A stretch of DNA of 64,000 nucleotides. Source: Plecoglossus altivelis. Lineage: Eukaryota > Chordata > Actinopteri > Osmeriformes > Plecoglossidae. Location of the stretch: contig BROE01000028.1 of assembly GCA_036571765.1 (NCBI GenBank), forward strand, positions 62,001-126,000. The letters run 5' to 3'. The position numbers and the translations under genes are program-made. Shown here in pieces: positions 1-11,410 of the stretch (positions within the stretch are counted from its first letter, which is position 1; every line of letters begins with the position of its first letter). The notes under the pieces were generated by a model. The model saw only the letters and a program-made list of their open reading frames with translations, was not told the DNA's origin and did no database searches.

Positions 1-1640
1 CCGCATTCTGACTTTAGGGACAATCTTCGTTAAGGTTATCCAAGAGAGGGTCTTCTTAAAGATGTTACACGTTTGATTCAAAACTGTAATAGCCGACGAT
101 AGTAAGGTATGCAACAAAGTTGATGAATATTGTCAAGCCAACTAATTAAGCTAGCGGGCTAAAGGAGCCCCCTAAACAGGGACCAGGGTCCAGCGGGGTT
201 GTACTTTAATTATAGAAATATCCTCTTGGTCAACTTTGTGATTAATGCTAAGCTTCAAATGATCACTAAATAACGTGATCTTGTGTTCGGATGACATACG
301 TGCGGATACAATTCTTCATCTTCCTACTGTTGTTTGATACGTCTATAGATCACTTATCTGTTTTTATTGTTTTGGTAGTCCACTGGTCCGAGAAAATATG
401 AATCTCACACAGCGAGCTGGTGAGCAGATTGGCTACGCTGTATGATACGACTCGGCTGGTCCTCATCACACTGTAAGCGAGGTTTCCAGTGAACAGAAAC
501 TATCCCAAAGAATTATCAAGCGAGATATGAGTTGCAGTTGCGTAAAGACAACACAACAGCAAAACAAATTCGCTAAAACAGATAGCCAGCTTTTTAATAG
601 CGATAGCGATTTCGAAATGTGTGTCTTCATCCAGTTCTATGGCCAAACTTCTATCGAACAGTGGGTTGGTGCAAGTACAATAGTTCGCTTTGCAGCTTAG
701 TTCACAGGTCGCCGTTTCATGCGCCTCCGAAAATTCCGCTTTTATGTCGTACCACTGAAAGATAACCCTCTAAGACGTGCAAAGTCAAATACGAACACAT
801 CCCAGGATCTCCTTTGGATATGTGCAGAAAAATCGTGCTGTTAGGTTTTTCCAACGACCTTCCAATGAACTCCTTCAACTCTTGCGGCCACGCCACGACC
901 AACTGAAACAGCCATAAACTACCCTGCGGTAGTTGGGCGCGCGTTACTTTTAGACACTCAACAAATAAAGAGCTGGAGCTTCCAGTGCGTTTTGTCTGAG
1001 GTGTTCCAACTCCACGCCGTCGCCTTTTCCTCCAGATCTGTGTATAGCTTCCAAAACAGCCAATCCGAAACAAACGGTGCTCTTTAACCAGCAGTTAAAA
1101 TACTCCGTCTGCGACAAATAAAATTTCGAGGTAAACAAACTTAATGACACGAAAGACATAAAAAACTTCGATCTCCGTTATAACGGTGCCTCGAGGTTAC
1201 CCCCGCTGTCATCGCTCTCTGTTCAACAGTAAACAACTTCTACCAGTCAGCTGGGGAACAAACGGTCTGTGGGAAAGTACGGACCGGATTTCAAAGCCGT
1301 CTAAGCTTACAAAACTGAGGACTGTGGTGCCAATAAATCACGAAAATAACGAATTGTGTTTGTCAATAGGTTATTATGAAGAGCAGACTGATCATTTGTG
1401 ATGAAATGTTGCGTTTTTCTTAAAAGGTTTGATTTTTAAATAGTTAAAAATGTAGCGTCGAAAGCTACAGCTTGATGCTGAGTCTGTAGAGGACATGACA
1501 GTGGCAGCAATATCCAGCAGGGCTGGGGGAAGGTGGAGGTTAGTGATGGTGTGGAGGTCTGTCTGCACTAACAGGGTGACTGTACAACACCAAGCCTCAT
1601 CTGCTATCACACTGAGAAGAGGGACTTGGTGTTGACTGCT
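1..1640. other. Unassigned low-repeat stretch, no gene recognised
   Basis: This is the least repetitive part of the left flank. Two overlapping minus-strand open frames lie at 717-1073 and 950-1159, in different frames. Neither resembles a protein family I know and neither shows convincing splice signals. It could hold a first exon or promoter of a gene lying off the left edge, but nothing in the sequence proves it. Confidence 0.3.
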
Positions 1641-1734
1641 TGGGCTTTTTCACATTAAACCATGTGTCCTCACACACACATACACTCTTCTTGTTCAATT
1701 CTATTATATTCAAAAACCACTTTTCCCTAACCCC

Positions 1735-1875
1735 AAATCCTTACAAGAATTCAAAAACCTAACCCTATCCCTAGCCCCTGACTCTAACCAACCCTTCCTC
1801 TAACCCTGACTCTAACCAACCCTATCCCTGGCCCCTGACTCTAACCAACCCTATCCCTAACCCCTTACTTTAACC
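1735..1875. repeat. Degenerate telomere-like CCCTAA-rich repeat
   Basis: Irregular copies of 'aaccctatccctaacccc' and 'tgactctaaccaaccct' follow one another. The pattern is telomere-like but not a clean TTAGGG array. The rest of 1641-2470 shows nothing else that I can name. Confidence 0.6.
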
Positions 1876-2470
1876 ATAACCATATTTGTAGGTCATATCC
1901 CCACTCATGAATTCAATACTAAATCTAACCCCCATAGATATAACTGCTGAATTTGTTAGAACCAACAAGTTATGTTTCCTTAGTTTACTGTTCTTATGGC
2001 TCTTGCGTTTCCCACAAGAATAGTTAAACAAAGCCGCTATCTTCCACAGACATACATGCAAGTAGTCCTTGTGAGATAGATACTGGCTCTGACAGGCTGT
2101 GTTGTGATTGTCAGTATGATGCTGTCCATGCCAGATGAGGAGATCCAGGAACTGTTGTTCTACTTGTCCCAGTGCAGTTCCACTTGTCAATCCAGTTACT
2201 TGTCTACATTTTAAATCTGAAACACTGCTGCTTGTTTCCAAAGACCAGAGAGAGGATAAACATTCTCAGAATTCCTAAAGCAGGAAGACTGTACTGAAGA
2301 CTGTCTACCCGGTTTATACCTTGTGTTTACACATAGCATAAGACCTGGGCTTCTGAGTTGACTTCTCTCTGGGTGAACAATAGTGATTCCAGGTTTACAA
2401 AAAGGTCTTTGTTGCTCAGAGAACCTAGAACAAAGAAAGTGAAGATGTAAGGAAGTGGTTCCTGTAAAAT

Positions 2471-2700
2471 ATGGTGTCTACAGAGGAGACATGCATCACA
2501 GATGGAGATACACCCATGCAGTTTACACATGGTGTCTGCAGAGGAGACATGTATCACAGATGGAGATACACCCATGCAGTTTACACATGGTGTCTGCAGA
2601 GGAGACATGCACCACAGATGGAGATACACCCATGCAGTTTACAGATGGTGTCTGCAGAGGAGACATGCACCACAGATGGAGATACACCCATGGTGTCTAC
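2471..2700. repeat. 58-bp minisatellite, about four copies
   Basis: The phrase 'atggtgtctacagaggagac' and its variants recur at 2471, 2529, 2587 and 2645, giving a 58-bp period. The unit is not a multiple of three. The open frames across it on both strands are repeat artefacts. From 2701 to 3867 I see no gene. Confidence 0.85.
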
Positions 2701-3867
2701 AGAGACACCTGCTGTCCCTGTTGAACATTTCCCCACTCCATGTCTAGGGGGAAGGAGGGGGGATAGGGGTGAAACAAAGCCCCTGAACCTTGATAGTTTT
2801 CTTTTCTTGCTGGTTGCTATTCTCCAGTGCTGGTTCTGCAAGTCCTGGATCAGAACACTATGATTAAAAAGGAGTTCCAGACACAGCCAGGCATGTGGCC
2901 CACCTCTTCTGCCCCAGGGCCAGGCTTCAGGAACAGGCATCAAGGACAGGACTGCAGCCTATTCCCACTGCCACCTTCCTTCATCCATGCAGCATTACAA
3001 CATCCTGCACTCAACACTCCCTTGAGCAAAGTCCAGCAAGAGCCCAAGACTGTCTCAGCCTGTCCTCCCAGAAGGACAATAATAAACCCGTTCATTTACC
3101 TTCTCACATTCAGGCAGGAGGAAGTGGAGCAAGACGCCGTTGTAACAGTTCTCTGAGAGCTGAGAGTCAACAAACTGTGGTCATGTTACAGAAGCCGGAT
3201 TGTGTGTGTGTGCATTTATGTTTTAATGTGACCATGCATCAATGTGTGTGCATACATGTGTGTGTGTTGATAGCATGCCTTAAAACAGCCATGAGACTGT
3301 GCACTGTGCAGACTATAAATAACCCAAGTTGGAAAACATGAGATAAATAGCCCAAATTAGGACATCTGATTTAGGAGCGTGTGTATAAATAACCAATCAG
3401 ATCAAGTGAGGGGCTAAGATTACGTTAAGGGTGATGAGAACATGTGTTTTCAGAATCATGTACCAAAATTTCTCCACATCCACAGGTCTCTCAGACATGC
3501 TCATATCTTATGTTCAGAATGGTTCTTTTGTTATGAATGGTTCATCATTCTAGTGTCCACCCAGTTCACAAGATAGCGTTCCAGTCTCAAAATCCTCCAG
3601 AAATATTAGCATTTGATTTTCAGATATATGTTTAGTAAGCCTATAATCTGTATTGTACCAATAAACAGCTCTGACAGGTCTAGCACTTCCTGGTAAGTCA
3701 GATCAGGGCAGTGATCAGGCTGCTGCTGTATATCAGTGATACATAGCGACTGATTAAAGTCTGAGAAATACTGTTGGCTTAGACAACTCTCCAAGCTGGA
3801 CTTGCAAGGGAGGCTGATGTTCAAATGTAAATGAAGTGAGTGACGTATTGTCAAGTATGGTTACCCA

Positions 3868-4168
3868 TACTCAAAATTTACCTCTGCATTTAACCCATCC
3901 AAGTGCACACACAGTAGTGAGTAGTGGGCAACCGCACGCACACACAGTGAACATACACCCAGAGCAGTGGGCAGCTATTGCTCCAGCGCCCGGGAAGCAA
4001 TTGGGGGTTTGATGCCTTGCTCAAGGGCACCTCAGTCATGGTATCAAAGGCAGAGAGAGTGCTGTTTATTCACAATCCCCACCTTCAATTCCTGCCGGTG
4101 CGAGAATCGAACCAGCAACTTGAAGGTTACAAGCCCGACTCCCTAACCATTAGGCCATGACTTCCCTT
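3868..4168 (-). mobile_element. tRNA-derived SINE (minus orientation)
   Basis: Read on the minus strand, the element begins near 4165 with a tRNA-like head. It has an A-box match (TGGCCTAATGG) and, about 40 bases on, a B-box match (GGTTCGATTCT), the internal RNA polymerase III promoter of tRNA-type SINEs. The body that follows (the 'agcaattgggggtttgatgc' and 'gccttgctcaagggcacctc' segments on the plus strand) is a sequence type that I recall as widely dispersed in teleost genomes. The head is diverged from a working tRNA and is part of a longer element, so this is not a tRNA gene. The SINE family name is not assigned. Confidence 0.75.
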
Positions 4169-4276
4169 GAGCAAATGTTCAGTTAGACACCAATAATGTG
4201 TCACGTACACAGTCATATACCACACGCCACAGTTAGTAGAGACAGTGAGCGGTCTGGAGATGGAGAAGGACATTCA

Positions 4277-4384
4277 GTAATGAAGCCCAGCCAATCAGAA
4301 GACGTACACTCCGAACTGAAGCCCAGCCGATCAGAAGAGGTGCATTCAGTAATGAAGCCCAGCCAATCAGAATCAAACCGCCAT
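4277..4384. repeat. 36-bp tandem repeat carrying CCAAT motifs, three copies
   Basis: The core 'tgaagcccagccaatcagaa' recurs at 4281, 4317 and 4353. Two copies keep CCAATCAG and one has CCGATCAG. The stretch 4385-5860 holds no gene I can support. Confidence 0.75.
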
Positions 4385-5859
4385 TTCCGAAGGGGCAGCA
4401 GCAGGATGTCCTCCAAGCCTGGTTATTACTGCTCTGTGTAGCTGTCTACACCAGCATCTACCAGCTGTTAATGGGGACAAAAGTGTTCATCCCTGAATCA
4501 AACAGAAACGGTTCTTTCCAAGTTGTTTCAGTCCATCTGAATTTAACACACTGCATCTCTCCCATCCCCCTGCTCTTATAGCTTCTTCCTGTCTCTCAGT
4601 GCTGCTGTGTCTAGAGAAGAGAGATACCTGCACTTGTGAGAATGAAAGATTTCGTGCATATAATATTTTCATTTCATGCAACAGATTAGAAGGAACAGAA
4701 GGATTCTTCATTCTCTGCAAGTGTTCCACTGTGGTGTGGGCAGACTGAACCAGGCTAGGGTTACGAACCGCACACAAATAATCTTCCCTCTCATACGGGG
4801 AAAACAGCCAGTACAGCACACAGAAGCAGCTAGTGGTAGGAACTGAAGTGATGTGAAGCAGAGAAATGTATTGATGTTTGACTAATCTCATCTGGTCACA
4901 ATAAAAACAAAGGATTCTTTTCCATAGCTGTGGTTTAAAAGGAAAAACTATGAAAGACATAGGAGAGAAACCCTCCTGTTATCCAGTTTAACAGAAAATA
5001 ACTTTTCAGAGAAGCAAGGACTCCAGGCAGGACACTCTGTGTTCTGTACTGTCCTCAGAGCTGGCCTTTCATCTGAAGGCTGTTACACAGAGCTGGCCTT
5101 GCATCTGAAGGCTGACTGTCACACAGACCTTGGTTACTGCTCCCACACAGCTTGAGGACTCGGGTGCTGCAGTCCTCATTCACCCACAAAGAAGCAGACA
5201 AACAATGATGTGCGGGGGGGCCATGAAGACTGAACAATTCTGTTGAGGGGCGGGGAGTGACAGAGAACAAGAGAATGAGATAAAGGGAGTGAGGGGGGTA
5301 GTGAACGGGGGGAAGGAGTGAGAGAGGGTAGGGAAAGATTGGGCATCTGTAGAGAGGGGGGGGGTCTAGCGATGGTTCCTAATCTGATTCCAGGAACTGG
5401 CCTGCACCTGCTTTGGCCTCCTGGAGGAGGGGGTCCTGTTCAATTGTTCTTGTTCCAGTCCTCCAATCCCATTACACACTGCCCGGACCAGCCACACCCC
5501 CAGAGGGGCTGGACCAGGGAGGGGGGAGAGAGGGGTGGACCAGTTAAGGTTAAAGGCTAGAGTTAGAGTTCAGGACTAAGGTTAGGGTTAACAGCCCAGA
5601 GGTTGGGTCCTCTCAGTTTTGGTAGCAGGGTGGAATATTACCTGGCATGTTGACACGTAGTGGGGAACTCCAAGTGTTTGAGGGTCGGCTTGGTATGAAT
5701 TACCCATCAGTCACACACGTTCTGGCCTTGTGCTTACAATGCCCTGTTTGAGACGTGAGGGGTGGGAGAGACAAACTGCAGTGTGCATGTACACATACAC
5801 ACACATTTCAACTACAGTAAAACACAGACTGCGCCTAAACAGCTCAGGGGAACTGGATC

Positions 5860-6012
5860 TTCTGTTTGCAAGAGACAGAGGCACAGAGAGAGAGGCAAAG
5901 GGAGAGAGAGACAGAGGGGGAGAGAGACAGAGGGGGAGAGAGAGGCACAGGGGGGGAGAGAGACAGAGGGGGAGAGACAGAGGCACAGGGGGAGAGACAG
6001 AGGGGAAGAGAT
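5860..6012. repeat. Purine-rich GAGAGA/CAGAGG simple repeat
   Basis: This is an imperfect (GA)n and GGGGGAGAGAGACAGA tract. Long open frames on both strands here (Arg/Glu-rich or Ser/Leu-rich) come from the dinucleotide repeat and are not genes. Confidence 0.85.
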
Positions 6013-6239
6013 TGGGATGAAAGGAGAACCAGCCTTCAACTCTGCAGGTTGTCCAAATCTTCACTGTACACGTGCCAAACAATCAATGTAAAAGATTTGT
6101 GTTTTAACAGCCAGTGTTCTGTGGGGATGTGGAGTTCTCTCACGCATGAAAGCTCCTGTCCTGAGGACCTGCCAGGCACCACTCCCAAGGATCAAAGACA
6201 CGTGTTCAAAACTGCAGAAACTCCCGATGACAAAGATTT

Positions 6240-7652
6240 CAAGTCATTTATTAAAATCAGACATTTTAATGTATATTTTTCTATCAGAGAGTATTCTGTA
6301 AACACTGCTGGGGTGCACAGACAGGAAGTCAAGGGTTAGGAACAGTAAGTGCCTTGTCCAGGTCAAGGTGCTCTGAGATCACAGCCAGTATGAGTATTCA
6401 GGTGTCCAGGGTTATGCTTGTGGTTAACAAAGATGGAGAGCAGAGGTTTCCTCATGAAGGGCCAGAAAGGCAGAACACTGCCATGATTAAACAAAATAAC
6501 TTATTAACTTATCAAATGACATTACTAAATCCAGGTTCCCAGACTGTTAGTCCTGGTACTGAATATACCTTTATGCTTCCTGAAAGAGTCAGTGTGATCC
6601 TAGTCTGAGTGGCCTCCAGGACCAGGTGCAGGACAGGTGGTTCTGTCAGTCAGGCAGAGGGGCTCTGGCCCCTGGCCCAGCAGAGGGGCTTCTGTTGGGG
6701 CAGCAGTAAGCCCAAGCAGGGCAGGCTGGAACCAGAATAGCTCTCTGCCTGTTAGCCCTGTAGACTTCTGCAGCTACGAGTGCCTTAGCCTTGTGATACC
6801 ATGCAGCCAAGCTGCGGGCCAGGATGCAGCTAGGCCAGGATGCTGGGGTTTATTTGGGTTGGTGTGTGTGAGTGGCAGAGAGTTTCAGGGCTATTCTCTC
6901 CCCATGGGTCAGAGAGGTCGTAATCATCATGGCTAATTTCAGCAGCTACTATTTGCAGATTGTCAGGAAACCTTGCTGCTCCCTGCTGGCCAGGCCTAGC
7001 AGGATCCCACAGTGACATCCTACTTCAACAGTAGAGGGCGCCAGAGTGTTTGTGATCATGTGAAGGTCAAGGTTTACTGAACACACTGTTCTACAACACA
7101 GAAAGCTCTCTGGTACAGGCTAGAACAAAGGGACAAACAGCATTCATTTGCAACTTGTCACATGCATCCACCATGACACCTCTGACGATAAGCAAGATGA
7201 GGACTGAAGACACCTCTTCAGGAGGAACCAGGAAAAACCAAACAACACACTTTAGTGTTATGGTGAATACATCAAGTGCTTGTGTACTTGGAGGGGAAAC
7301 GCTGACCTAACATTGCCTGAATACTTCCTTACCTAGATAAGCTAATGAATGAACAAATGAATGAATGACATGGAGATATTATCGCAGGTCAGCCAATCAC
7401 ACCCTTGCATCTTGGTGAGGTATCTGGACTATATGTAGTGACTGGTAGACAGCTGGTGGGTAAAATGAAGGCTTTCCAGCAGCCTCTCTGATTACAACAC
7501 AGTCCTTGATGGCATCCTGTAGTATGAACACAGACTACATCTAGTCTTGCTGATAGGTGCACAGAGATGTGGACAAGCCAGCCTGCAGGTTTCAAACACA
7601 GTTCATATGTTGAGCTCTGTTCATCTGGCCCGGGCTTTCAAGAAGTCTCTCA
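6240..7652 (-). other. use1: Candidate use1 3' UTR with polyadenylation signal
   Basis: Downstream of the use1 stop codon (minus strand) the first AATAAA I noticed lies at about 6246-6251 (plus strand 'tttatt'). The 1.4 kb between has no coding exon I can recognise. Assigning it as 3' UTR is inference from position only. A nearer, non-canonical poly(A) site is possible. Confidence 0.3.
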
Positions 7653-10648
7653 TCATCTGAGCTTGGGGAAGATCCTGATGAACAGTATCATGCTGATGAA
7701 CACCAGAGACACCAGCATGAGCATCAGCCACAGGAACCAGTTCACAGCCTTCTTGGTGTGCTGCTCCAGACGCTCTGACTCACACTTCAGCTTCTCAAAG
7801 TTCACGTCGGCCTGACGCATGGACTGGCTCAGGATCTGGGGGACGGGGGAATGTTAGTTTGTCCAGACGCTCTATATGTCCATGTGTGTCTTGGGGCTGA
7901 GTGATCACAGGGTAGAATTAGGGTCGGGGTTGGGTGGGAGCCTTGCTAAAGTCAGGTGAGCAGTGGTATAGGCTCCAGTGTTACAACAAGTCTTTATAGC
8001 TCGGGGTTAGGGTTAGGCTCAGGGCACTATGGTTAGGGCTCTAGGGTTAAGGCTCTAGGGTTAGACATAGGGCTCTAGGGTTAGGGCTCTAGGGTTAGAC
8101 ATAGGGCTCTAGGGTTAGACATAGGGCTCTAGGGTTAGACATAGGGCTCTAGGGTTAAACATAGGGCTCTAGGGTTAGACATAGGGCTCTAGGGTTAGGG
8201 CTCTAGGGTTAGACACAGGGCTCTAGGGTTAAACATAGGGCTCTAGGGTTAAGGCTCTAGGGTTAGACATAGGGCTCTAGGGTTAGGGCTCTAGGGTTAC
8301 GGTCAGGGTTAGGGCTCCAGGGTTAGGGCTCTAGGGTTAGGGCTCTAGGGTTAGGGCTCTAGGGTTAGGGCTCTAGGGTTAGGGCTCTAGGGTTAGGCAC
8401 AGGGTTAGGGCTCCAGGGTTAGGGCTCCAGGGTTAGGGCTCTAGGGTTAGGGCTCTGGGGTTAGGGCTCCAGGGTTAGGGTTCCAGGGTTAGCGTTCCAG
8501 GGTTAGCGTTCCAGGGTTAGCGTTAGGGTCAGGGTGTGCTCCAGCTCACCTGGTTGTCCTGCTTGATAATGTTCTGCGCAGCCAGCGTGTTGTTCTTCAG
8601 GTTCCTGGCCAGACTGAGCATATCCTCTGCCAGCTTCTCCTGCAGGTTGTGGTGATGCTGCAGCACTGCGTCCAGCTCTGAGGGTGACTGTCGCTCGTCC
8701 AAACCCAGGCTCCTGACACACGCACACCAGAAGGAATATCCATCCATAGGAACACAAGACATAAATGCTGAATCAAATAATGCAATTAATATAAATAATC
8801 ATTAACATACATCCATAAATACAGTGTGTGTACATGGACATGATAGATGATAGAGATCTTTATCTATATTCATGAATACACCACAAAATACAATAGAAAA
8901 AAACATGTATTTATTAATTTCATAATACCAGTAGATAGTCATTCTTTACCTTCTATTGCGCAGGTCAGTTTCTGAGGACCCTAAAGAGAAAGCAAGGATA
9001 TAGACGCATTCAGAAGGAACAGAGAAGCTAACCCTAACCCAGATAAGGTCTGGCAGCTTTAAGAGTCACACAGCTCGGGAACCAGAGTGAGCTCAAGATG
9101 TTAACAGGAAACCCAAATGAAGACAGGTGTGTTTACCTTTGTTCAGCTGCCCCTGTAAGAACAAGAGGACCATTAAACAAGGCTGGACAGTCTTCCACCT
9201 CAGAGTACAGAGCTGATGTCCAGGTCATCTCACCGTGCCCAGTAGCTCCTCCCTCATCTCCCCGGTGCACCGCGCCTTGGTCTGCATGTGAACTGTCTTA
9301 CTGGCTGGCATCCTCTCATTGGCTATGGTGGGTGTCCGTCCAGGAGCAAGGAACTGATTGGCCAGTGCTTTCTCGGTAGGGGATGCCTGTAGACAAGGTC
9401 AAAGCAACACATTCAAAACTAAACTAGTAAAAAAGAAGAGAACATGTGAGTAGTTATCGAGTCTGAAAATGAAAGAATACGTTTAGAAATACCAGTTTCT
9501 CCGCTTCCAGTAATCCTTTCAGGAAATCCACCTTCCGCGTATAGTCTCCCAGAACTTCTGGGGTGGGTTTGCTGGAATGAGAGTTTGAGAATTGGGTTGT
9601 GATAGTGCTGCCTAACACTGAACTAACCTGCAGGCCTGGAGACACAGTGGACCTCGTGGGGGACGGGGGACGGGGGGCTAAACAGGGAGGTCATTCCACT
9701 ATGCTTTTATAACTAATACTTTCTATATACTGCGTACTTCTACACTCAGTAATAAAGTCCAAGCTATGTTGACTATGTGAGGAGCTCCTACCTTGGACTC
9801 TTCCTCATCGCTGCCAGCATCTCCTCCAAGGCCCCAACGTACTGGTGCACAAGAGGACAAAGGCTGCTTTACAAAGCTACACGGACACATTCTGTTGCAA
9901 CTGGCTGTTGTGAAATGTTTGTTATTCAGTGAGGCTCAAGAGACCATTTAGTCCTGTTTAATAACGGTGTCTCAAGCATCTGAATGCAAGCACTAAGGAG
10001 CTTATTTGCTAAAACAAATGGCAGTTGGCCCAGCTTTTGGATATCAAGAACCAAACTACCGTGTTTAGCAAAAGGAAACTAATCCATTTGACAGATCTGG
10101 GGAAAGCAGACCTAGATAAACTGGAGAAATGTAAAAGAACATTAGCAACGAACACTGACAAGCTATATAGCACAACTGCAATAGGGCAAATCTACTTCGG
10201 TCAATAACCAGTCTAGTTCCCATGAATGTCATCATGGAACTTGTCATCTGAACAAATACACTGACTAGGTAGCCTTGAATGTTAATTTCAAATACCGTTA
10301 GGAAGTTACAGCGACTGCGATTAAAACTGCAATATTAAATATTTAAATATTACACAAATACATCAGCGCTGGTGCATTTGGCTAGCTAAAGAGCTACAAT
10401 CACTGAGGACGTGGCTGACCCGGGCTGGGTGCTGACTCGCGTTAGCACCCGTGCTGTCAACAAGTCATAGCGACAACGTGATCTAAGCTTAGACTAGCTA
10501 GTTATCTGGGAGGACTTAAAACACTCAGTTGTATTGCACTATTTACCTTTTCCAGTCTCCATTCAGTTTCACCTCGTTTTTCCGAAGCTATAGACTCACA
10601 ACGAGACAATAACCTGATGAAGTTGATTTCGAGCCTGGACGAAGCCAT
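7653..10648 (-). CDS. use1: use1: vesicle transport protein USE1 (ER Qc-type SNARE)
   Basis: USE1 is an ER tail-anchored SNARE that works in retrograde Golgi-to-ER vesicle fusion with syntaxin 18, SEC20 and SEC22B. Eight exons with GT-AG borders join in frame: 10547-10648, 9792-9841, 9493-9571, 9234-9386, 9137-9152, 8950-8980, 8550-8712 and 7653-7835. They total 777 bases, or 258 residues plus stop, against 259 residues in human. The start MASSRLEINFIRLLSRCE matches the vertebrate N terminus. KVDFLKGLLEAEKL and EKALANQFLAPGR are family signatures. A SNARE-type helix runs from SELDAVLQHHHNLQEKL to ERLEQHTKKAVNWF. A single C-terminal membrane anchor (WLMLMLVSLVFISMILFI) ends in RIFPKLR, leaving almost no lumenal tail. 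Exons 5 and 6 are only 16 and 31 bases. The gene appears intact. Confidence 0.95.
7985..8535. repeat. Telomere-like TAGGGCTCTAGGGTT array in use1 intron 7
   Basis: About 550 bp of GGGTTAGGGCTCTA and variants ('agggttagacatagggctct', 'agggctccagggttag') fill the intron between use1 exons 7 and 8. The array ends about 15 bases from the exon 7 donor at 8549. The unit is telomere-like but interrupted, so it is an interstitial minisatellite and not a chromosome end. Confidence 0.85.
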
Positions 10649-11410
10649 ATTTGAAACTGACAGGACGTCGCAAGGATGTGACGTATGTACAGCAGAAATG
10701 GTAGGCGTGGAAAGTAAAGGCTTTTATAAATGACATATTTATCACTCGTGAATAATGTCAATGTGAGAAATAAACTATTTCCATGATTTTCGTCATTGCA
10801 AACATGTTTTGGATTGTTATTGATTATGGCGCTGGTCTAATATATGTTGATGACAATGGAAAAACAGAAGATATAGCATATATCGTTCAACTGTTAGTTT
10901 TACAGAATGCTCACATCATTAAGATTCCAGGTCTTATAACATAATCCGCTAATTCAGAATTAATTAGTAAATGGCATCTTAGCCCCTAAAATTTTATTTT
11001 CATATCCTTTGGCATTTTTTAAATATCTTCTTAAAATCCTTTCTATTTGTAGCATTGAGAAGAGTTGACAATGTCGACCGTTTCCTACTTTTTCACGTTG
11101 TTACATTTGTAATGTGTAAAAACAGAACACTTCCTGTTGGAATATGGGAAAAACACTAAGGCCACAGCTCAACATTCTTGTAAAAAAAAAAAAAGGAGCA
11201 TTTTTACAATACGTTTATACAATCATGCACACAATACTAATATATGATATCTGCATTTTACCTAATATTCTTGATTTCTAAAACATTATCATATTTTTGT
11301 AATGCAAAGATAATAACTAGGAATTAGGAGGAACTAGGAGTTACAAATTGAATCCATAAACCAATTGAGATATAAAACATTTGATCCGAGGCTGACGTGG
11401 TGGTATGGGT
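10649..11410. other. use1 upstream region and 3' flank of the Ig-domain gene
   Basis: Both genes are on the minus strand, so this interval must hold the use1 promoter and the 3' UTR of the next gene. An AATAAA on the minus strand (plus 'tttatt' at 10993-10998) would end the Ig gene with a 3' UTR of about 420 bases. This leaves about 340 bases for the use1 upstream region. No TATA box is obvious. No other coding exon is seen. Confidence 0.4.

Noticed and set aside
4085..4168. tRNA gene on the minus strand
   Set aside because: A and B boxes are present, but the cloverleaf is diverged and the sequence continues into a SINE body.
7985..8535. True telomere or chromosome end
   Set aside because: The repeat is interrupted and lies within an intron with intact exons on both sides.
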